A DNA stretch of 64,000 bases from NCBI GenBank assembly GCA_014904845.1, contig MU119212.1, forward strand, positions 372,001 to 436,000. Direction: 5' to 3'. This document shows, piece by piece, positions 59,701 through 64,000 of the stretch. The position numbers and the translations under genes are program-made. This DNA is from Acephala macrosclerotiorum. Taxonomy: Eukaryota > Ascomycota > Leotiomycetes > Helotiales > Mollisiaceae. Under the pieces are notes generated by a model. The model had not been told where the DNA came from, ran no database searches, and saw nothing but the letters and a program-made list of their open reading frames with translations. Position 1 is the first letter of the stretch. Each line of letters opens with the position of its first letter.

Positions 59701-60436
59701 GGTGGTGATACTGGTAACGATTGTATTGGTACTTCCGTCCGCCACGGTGCCAAGTCCGTCACCAACTTCGAGTTGCTTCCACAGCCACCCAACGAGCGTG
59801 CTCGTGATAACCCATGGCCGCAATGGCCAAGAATCTACCGTGTCGACTATGGTCACACTGAGGTCAAGCAACACATGGGTCACGATCCTCGTGAGTTCTG
59901 CGTCATGTCCGAAGACTTCGTTGACGATGGAAACGGAAAAGTCAAGGGTATCAACACCATCCGTGTTGAGTGGACCAGGTCTGCTACTGGTGGATGGGAC
60001 ATGAAGAAGATCGAGGGATCTCAACAGTTCTTCCCAGCTGAACTTGTTCTCCTTTCCATGGGCTTCTTGGGTCCTGAGGATCGTGTTCTTGGCGGCGAAA
60101 TCGAGAAGGACGCTCGCAAGAATGTCAAGACTGCTCCTGGAAAGTACCACACTAATGTTGAGGGTGTCTTTGCGGCTGGTGATTGTCGCCGTGGTCAATC
60201 TTTGATTGTTTGGTAAGTTTAATCAAATTCCGATCTCATTTCACATCAACTAAGACAATTTTAGGGGTATCAACGAAGGTCGACAATCTGCTCGCGAGGT
60301 TGATCTTTGGCTCGAAGGCACCACCCGCCTCCCAGTTACCGGAGGTATCGTCAAACGCTCCGCCGAGGAAATTCTAGGCAAGATCCTAGGCCGTGCTGAG
60401 CGCGCTCCTCTGCAAGTCGCTGCTGCCGCAAACTGA
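53769..60436 (+). CDS. GLT1: NADH-dependent glutamate synthase (GOGAT)
   Basis: Six exons (53769-53893, 53947-54000, 54059-54099, 54155-54826, 54878-60212, 60265-60436) give 2132 residues, the normal fused size. The first 53 residues form a propeptide; removal would expose Cys54 (KDACGVGFAC), the N-terminal nucleophile of the class II glutaminase domain (about 54-470). A central domain and the FMN-binding synthase domain follow. The latter has GEGGEDPERSE, GAKPGEGGELPGHKV, SGHDGGTGAS and a 3Fe-4S cluster motif CHLNTCPVG. The GXGXG beta-helix domain follows (GGRVLILGSTGRNFAAGMSG). The small-subunit-like part (from about 1590) has iron-sulfur Cys motifs CMDCGVPFC and CPAPCEGAC. It also has two dinucleotide folds, IIGSGPAGLACADQL and VVIGGGDTGNDC. 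The enzyme makes two glutamates from glutamine and 2-oxoglutarate with NADH. Confidence 0.98.
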
Positions 60437-61743
60437 GGAACAACCACCTCGAAAAAGACAAGTGCAACGGGAAATTGTGAATGACGACCATGATATCCAG
60501 TTTTGACAAGAGGCAAAATTTGCATTACGGGGTAAAATGGGGAAAAGGTGGATTCGAGATGAATGGTATAATAAGGCTTTGAATTGGCACGATACCGGAA
60601 AATGCATGGGATTTGGGGAAGAAATGTTTGTTCATCCTTACGATACCAGCGATCTTTTTTTGACAAGTTTGCGGCCCGATGGTTATTTGGGAATTGGAGT
60701 CCGATTTATTGGGCTGTGAGTTGTATATAGGGAGCTTTATGAAAAGTACATACAAATCACTTCTGCTGTCTAGTGCTTGTGATCTGTGTGATGGGGTTGG
60801 GAATAACTGTTGTGAATTTGAGAGTGCCAAGTGGCGTGTCTTGTTATGTTCTCCCCAAATGTCTAAACTTTACTGAAGTGGCATCTACTTTCACATCGGC
60901 GCATTTGATTTCCGAGGTCTAGACCGTACTTTGAAGCACAAGTCCGACTGCTGTGGTTGGGGGTGTTGTGAGGATGTTCGTGGATGATTTTGAGGGCGAG
61001 GTGTTTGTGAATGTCCTTCATCCTCTGAGTGTACAGTAACACTAGGAGCAGCATATTTATATTGATATTGGTTTTTCTTCTCCATTGTTTTGTGATGCCC
61101 ACAAGTCGTACTCACTATCGCGTCATCACTTCCTTCTCTATCTGATTTATTCAGTGTGGCATGAGACTATCGGTGGGGCTTTCCCCAGCAATTGCGGGGC
61201 GTGAATGTTTTAATTACTTGTTTCTAGTATATATTCAAACAATTACAACGTGATTGCGTTGGAAACTTAGAGACATTGTAGTCAACAATCCTTCGAACTC
61301 TCAGATCCCCCCCACCCACGTGCATTAACAACCCGCTGCGGCTCCACCGGAACAGCTTCCTGATTCAGATCTCAGCATGTATCAAAGCGGAGCAAATACT
61401 CAAGTGAGTCATCCTGCGTTTTTCTCAAAGAAGAAGAAATCGAACATTCTATTCAAGGCTTCCGTCACGTGGTGCCCCTATTAGGCAGCATACCCTAACC
61501 GAGAGTCTCAACACCAAGAACTATCACGAGACATACATACAGTACAATTCCTGAGTCAATATTGTGCCGTGCATCTGAGATAATAGATAATAAGAAGAAG
61601 ACATTGTCCTTTGAGAATTTGAGGTTTTGGAAGAAAAGGTGCAGAAAGTGAATCTTCACCCGCTTGTATTGGGTTGTCAAGTGTCTTAACATTGTCAAGA
61701 ACGTTGAGAAGGAAGCGAAGCTTGCTATTGTCAAAACTTCACA
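60437..61743. other. Intergenic, no gene seen
   Basis: About 1.3 kb downstream of GLT1. CACGTG occurs at 61317-61322 and 61466-61471, ahead of the next gene. Short frames have no recognised product. Confidence 0.5.
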
Positions 61744-61923
61744 ATGCAGAGCGAACTAAACCACCACCAGCATAAAATCCTGGAACCATGGCTTCCTTTC
61801 TTCCCTTCCTTGATTTCCCAGTATCGACTCAAGCAGCTATCAAACTTCTCGGTCGCAAACTCTTTCTGCACAATCACAGCTTCAAACCACGCATTCAAAG
61901 ATTCCTACATCTTCTCAATCATC

Positions 61924-62754
61924 ATGTCAGACCTTGATTCACAGCTTGCCGCTGCTGTGCAGCACCTTACGTTGTCCGACGCTGGCGCCGAGCAACCAAC
62001 CAACTTCACCACCACCACCACCACCACCACCACCACCACCTACCTCAACCCAGAGATCGTCTTCCCCTCCCACGTCTTTCCACAGTTCAACTCTCTCAAG
62101 CGGGAAATCAGACACCCGAAATTGTCTGTCACCACCATGGATCCCCTCGACTGGAATACCGGCCACCGCGCCAACCGTCCCTTCGAGCACGTGAACACGG
62201 ACTGGCTCGCAATCCTCCACTCCCTCTCACCACGCTCGTTCCCAGCTCCTCCACCACCACCATCTCCTCCATCCCGTCGTTCCGTCCCGGCCCAGCAGCC
62301 AACCGCCTACTATCTCGAGCAAGCGGCGTTCTACAGTCAAGTCCCAGGCATCGACCCCTTCGCTTCCGAGCCCGCTGCCACCATTCGTCCTGGCCCTCTC
62401 AAGATCTTCGTCTTCTGGCTGCTCTCCCTCTTCCTCTCGGTCTTCGCTGCGCCCCGTTCCGTCGGCAGGAGTGCCGTCGCGGGCCTCCTCGTCTTGCTCC
62501 GCTGCCTCTCTTCGGTGTTCGTTCGTGCCTCGAGCTCCGTTTCGGGTGTACTTTCTTCGGTGGAGTGGAGATGGGATGTTTTGATCGCGGTGGCACTCGC
62601 TGCCTACCTGTTGAGATGGATTCCGGGTGTAGATGTGGATGTCGGTGGTGGAACGGTGATGGAGATGGCGGAGGGGCAAGAAGGCCCGGTGTATACGATG
62701 TTTGTGTCGGGGCGGAAGGCAATTGGGAGTGGGCCGGTGGGCGACAGTTTTTAG
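61924..62754 (+). CDS. Unknown protein with two C-terminal hydrophobic segments
   Basis: An intronless frame. ATG 61924 gives 276 residues; an in-frame ATG at 61744 would add 60 residues that look like leader (no conserved-looking composition), so I prefer the later start, which has CATCATCATG context. The family is not recognised. The N-terminus has a run of 11 threonines encoded by (ACC)11, then a folded-looking part (YLNPEIVFPSHVFPQF; LDWNTGHRANRPFEHVNTDW). A proline-rich stretch (APPPPPSPP) and two hydrophobic segments follow: FVFWLLSLFLSVFAA with SAVAGLLVLL, and WDVLIAVALAAYLLRWI. The tail is Gly-rich. Location in an internal membrane is plausible. A lineage-restricted membrane protein is the safest description. 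Confidence 0.68.
   Translation: MSDLDSQLAAAVQHLTLSDAGAEQPTNFTTTTTTTTTTTYLNPEIVFPSHVFPQFNSLKREIRHPKLSVTTMDPLDWNTGHRANRPFEHVNTDWLAILHSLSPRSFPAPPPPPSPPSRRSVPAQQPTAYYLEQAAFYSQVPGIDPFASEPAATIRPGPLKIFVFWLLSLFLSVFAAPRSVGRSAVAGLLVLLRCLSSVFVRASSSVSGVLSSVEWRWDVLIAVALAAYLLRWIPGVDVDVGGGTVMEMAEGQEGPVYTMFVSGRKAIGSGPVGDSF
62008..62040. repeat. (ACC)11 microsatellite inside a coding region
   Basis: Eleven perfect ACC triplets encode a polythreonine run in the unknown membrane protein. Triplet repeats like this change length without breaking frame. Confidence 0.9.
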
Positions 62755-63840
62755 GCGGAGTAGAGAGGGATTCTTGCTTGTCTGGTGTTTGTGCGGCGTT
62801 TCTGGGCGTTTTGTTATGTGTCGATCGATAACTCATCATCAACAACCTCAACGCCCTAGTTGGGGCCCCAAACCGATTACGCGGGGCGGGGGCAGGTTTG
62901 CTTCATAGCGCCTTGCTTGGTGGTGATGAGCTGTAACTTAGCTGAGGAGTGGTGCAGCGTGGGACTCTTTCTTGTCTGGGTTTTGAATCCGTTCCTTTGG
63001 CGTTGGAGGATATTGTTGTCCTGCGGGACATTATAACGTTGCTTTAATGGTTGCTTCTGTGTGCTGGCTGGCTCCAGTCTGCTGGTCCTACAGTACGTTC
63101 AATAAATGGTGATTGCCGACTCCGAAATTGAACTATGCCGACGTGAACTTGAGAAGCGAATGAGATACTTCGCACTGATGTTTGAATTTCCCATCCCTAG
63201 AGGCTCTTTTAGAACTTGCCAAATGGTGCTCCTGAGCCTATCAGCCTGGAGGTACAAACATGTCAAGTGAGGTACTCTGCCTATGTGCAAGAAGAGAGAT
63301 GGACCAAAGGACAAGATGCTCAGGTACATTCATCAAGGACTAAATCCAGGGGCATAATAGTATGCGAAACTCGGACGCAACCTAGAACTTTCGCCAGCAG
63401 CTTCCACTCGTAGCCAGATAGAGGTTTTCCTGTTATTTCCTTTGAGATGGAGGAATCCGAACACACTTTCAAAAACATACCCGAGCTACAACATATGAAG
63501 ATTGAAAGTGTCAAGACAAACTCCAAATACTACTACACTGATGCGATATAAGGCAATCAAATCGGTGTAGGATCTAAGAAAGCGAGGCATTTTTCAAGTG
63601 CCGTTAAAGGAAGCCAACACTCTCACGTTATATGTTCTTCCATACGGTCTCTTGGATCGTATTCTGCTCAATTGCCCACTTGAGATCAGAACAAGGCCGT
63701 AAAACGCATGTGAGAAAATAGGAGAGGTGAGAGGTCGTCTTCGTCTGCTGACTCACCCCAAACCTCGGCTCAACAATTTCTAGGGATGTCGCGTGCAACA
63801 TTGAATTCCATTCTCTAAGAATACCAGATTTCTATCTTCA
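62755..63840. other. Intergenic, no gene seen
   Basis: About 1.1 kb with short frames on both strands and no recognised product; should contain the promoter of the NUDIX gene. Confidence 0.5.
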
Positions 63841-64000
63841 ATGTCTCAAGAGGAGACCAAAGATGAGGGTCCAGCCCTCATAAACGCCGTCCACGACTCG
63901 CTGCTCAGCTTGATCGAAAGCCCGTATCCTTACGTCCCCAATCCCGAGACCTGCAAGAAGAGAGCTTCAGTTGCGCTCGTCCTCCGCGTACGACCACACT
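63841..64000 (+). CDS. NUDIX hydrolase, 5' end (Pcd1/NUDT8-like CoA diphosphatase), cut by window end
   Basis: The first 53 codons are present, starting MSQEETKDEG. They include SLLSLIESPYPYVPNPETCK followed by KRASVALVLRVRP. This run is the typical start of the fungal peroxisomal coenzyme A diphosphatase group. The NUDIX box itself lies beyond the window. In the family these enzymes hydrolyse CoA or oxidised CoA to phosphopantetheine and adenosine 3',5'-bisphosphate. Identity is inferred from this N-terminal stretch only. Confidence 0.65.
   Translation, partial: MSQEETKDEGPALINAVHDSLLSLIESPYPYVPNPETCKKRASVALVLRVRPH

Noticed and set aside
54913..60216. Many antisense and alternate-phase open frames of 60-210 codons inside GLT1
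   Set aside because: They mirror the strong codon bias of the sense gene and have no family motifs or splice signals; they are shadows.
61317..61471. Two CACGTG motifs before the orphan membrane-protein gene as a Pho4-type promoter
   Set aside because: They are 150 bp apart and about 16 such hexamers are expected by chance in 64 kb; no phosphate link is known for this gene.

Overview
The window is nuclear DNA of a filamentous ascomycete (Pezizomycotina; a Leotiomycetes-like fungus is my best guess, but this is inference). Support: compact genes on both strands, mostly 45-110 nt GT-AG introns with CTAAC/CTGAC-type branch sites shortly before the acceptor, and filamentous-fungus families (bZIP with a DUF3425-type C-terminus, PREG-type cyclin, rhodanese-PTP, DUF6536 membrane protein). 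No transposon, rRNA, tRNA, CRISPR or viral gene was recognised. Exon coordinates were derived by hand from splice motifs, frame closure and protein-family continuity.

Layout. 0-11.8 kb: end of a probable F-box gene, an extended SDR reductase, a Vnx1/CAX-type vacuolar cation/H+ exchanger, proteasome ATPase Rpt6 and an FGGY pentulose kinase. 11.9-15.4 kb: a decayed segment with two consecutive minus-strand pseudogenes, a DUF6536 membrane protein and a dynamin-like GTPase. 16.5-25.9 kb: bZIP factor, nucleoporin Nic96, and a rhodanese/tyrosine phosphatase of the Pyp1/MAPK-phosphatase type. 25.9-36.5 kb: Dal5-type permease with clustered GATAAG sites upstream, a large intronless orphan gene, and a broken aldo/keto reductase.

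37.7-51.1 kb: a dense housekeeping block with a VTC polyphosphate polymerase, Gid5/Vid28 armadillo protein, PREG/Pho80 cyclin, EMC10, histone chaperone Chz1 (with a 13-nt exon), SNARE Bet1 and an APC15/Mnd2-type APC/C subunit. 51.1-64 kb: a 2.65 kb gene-free stretch, the 2132-residue NADH-glutamate synthase GLT1, an unknown two-membrane-segment protein and the 5' end of a NUDIX hydrolase.

The genes do not form one pathway. Two local links stand out: the phosphate pair VTC/PREG with CACGTG sites in the VTC promoter, and nitrogen-type GATA sites before the permease. I did not find a convincing undescribed system; the most unusual objects are the three pseudogenes and the orphan genes.
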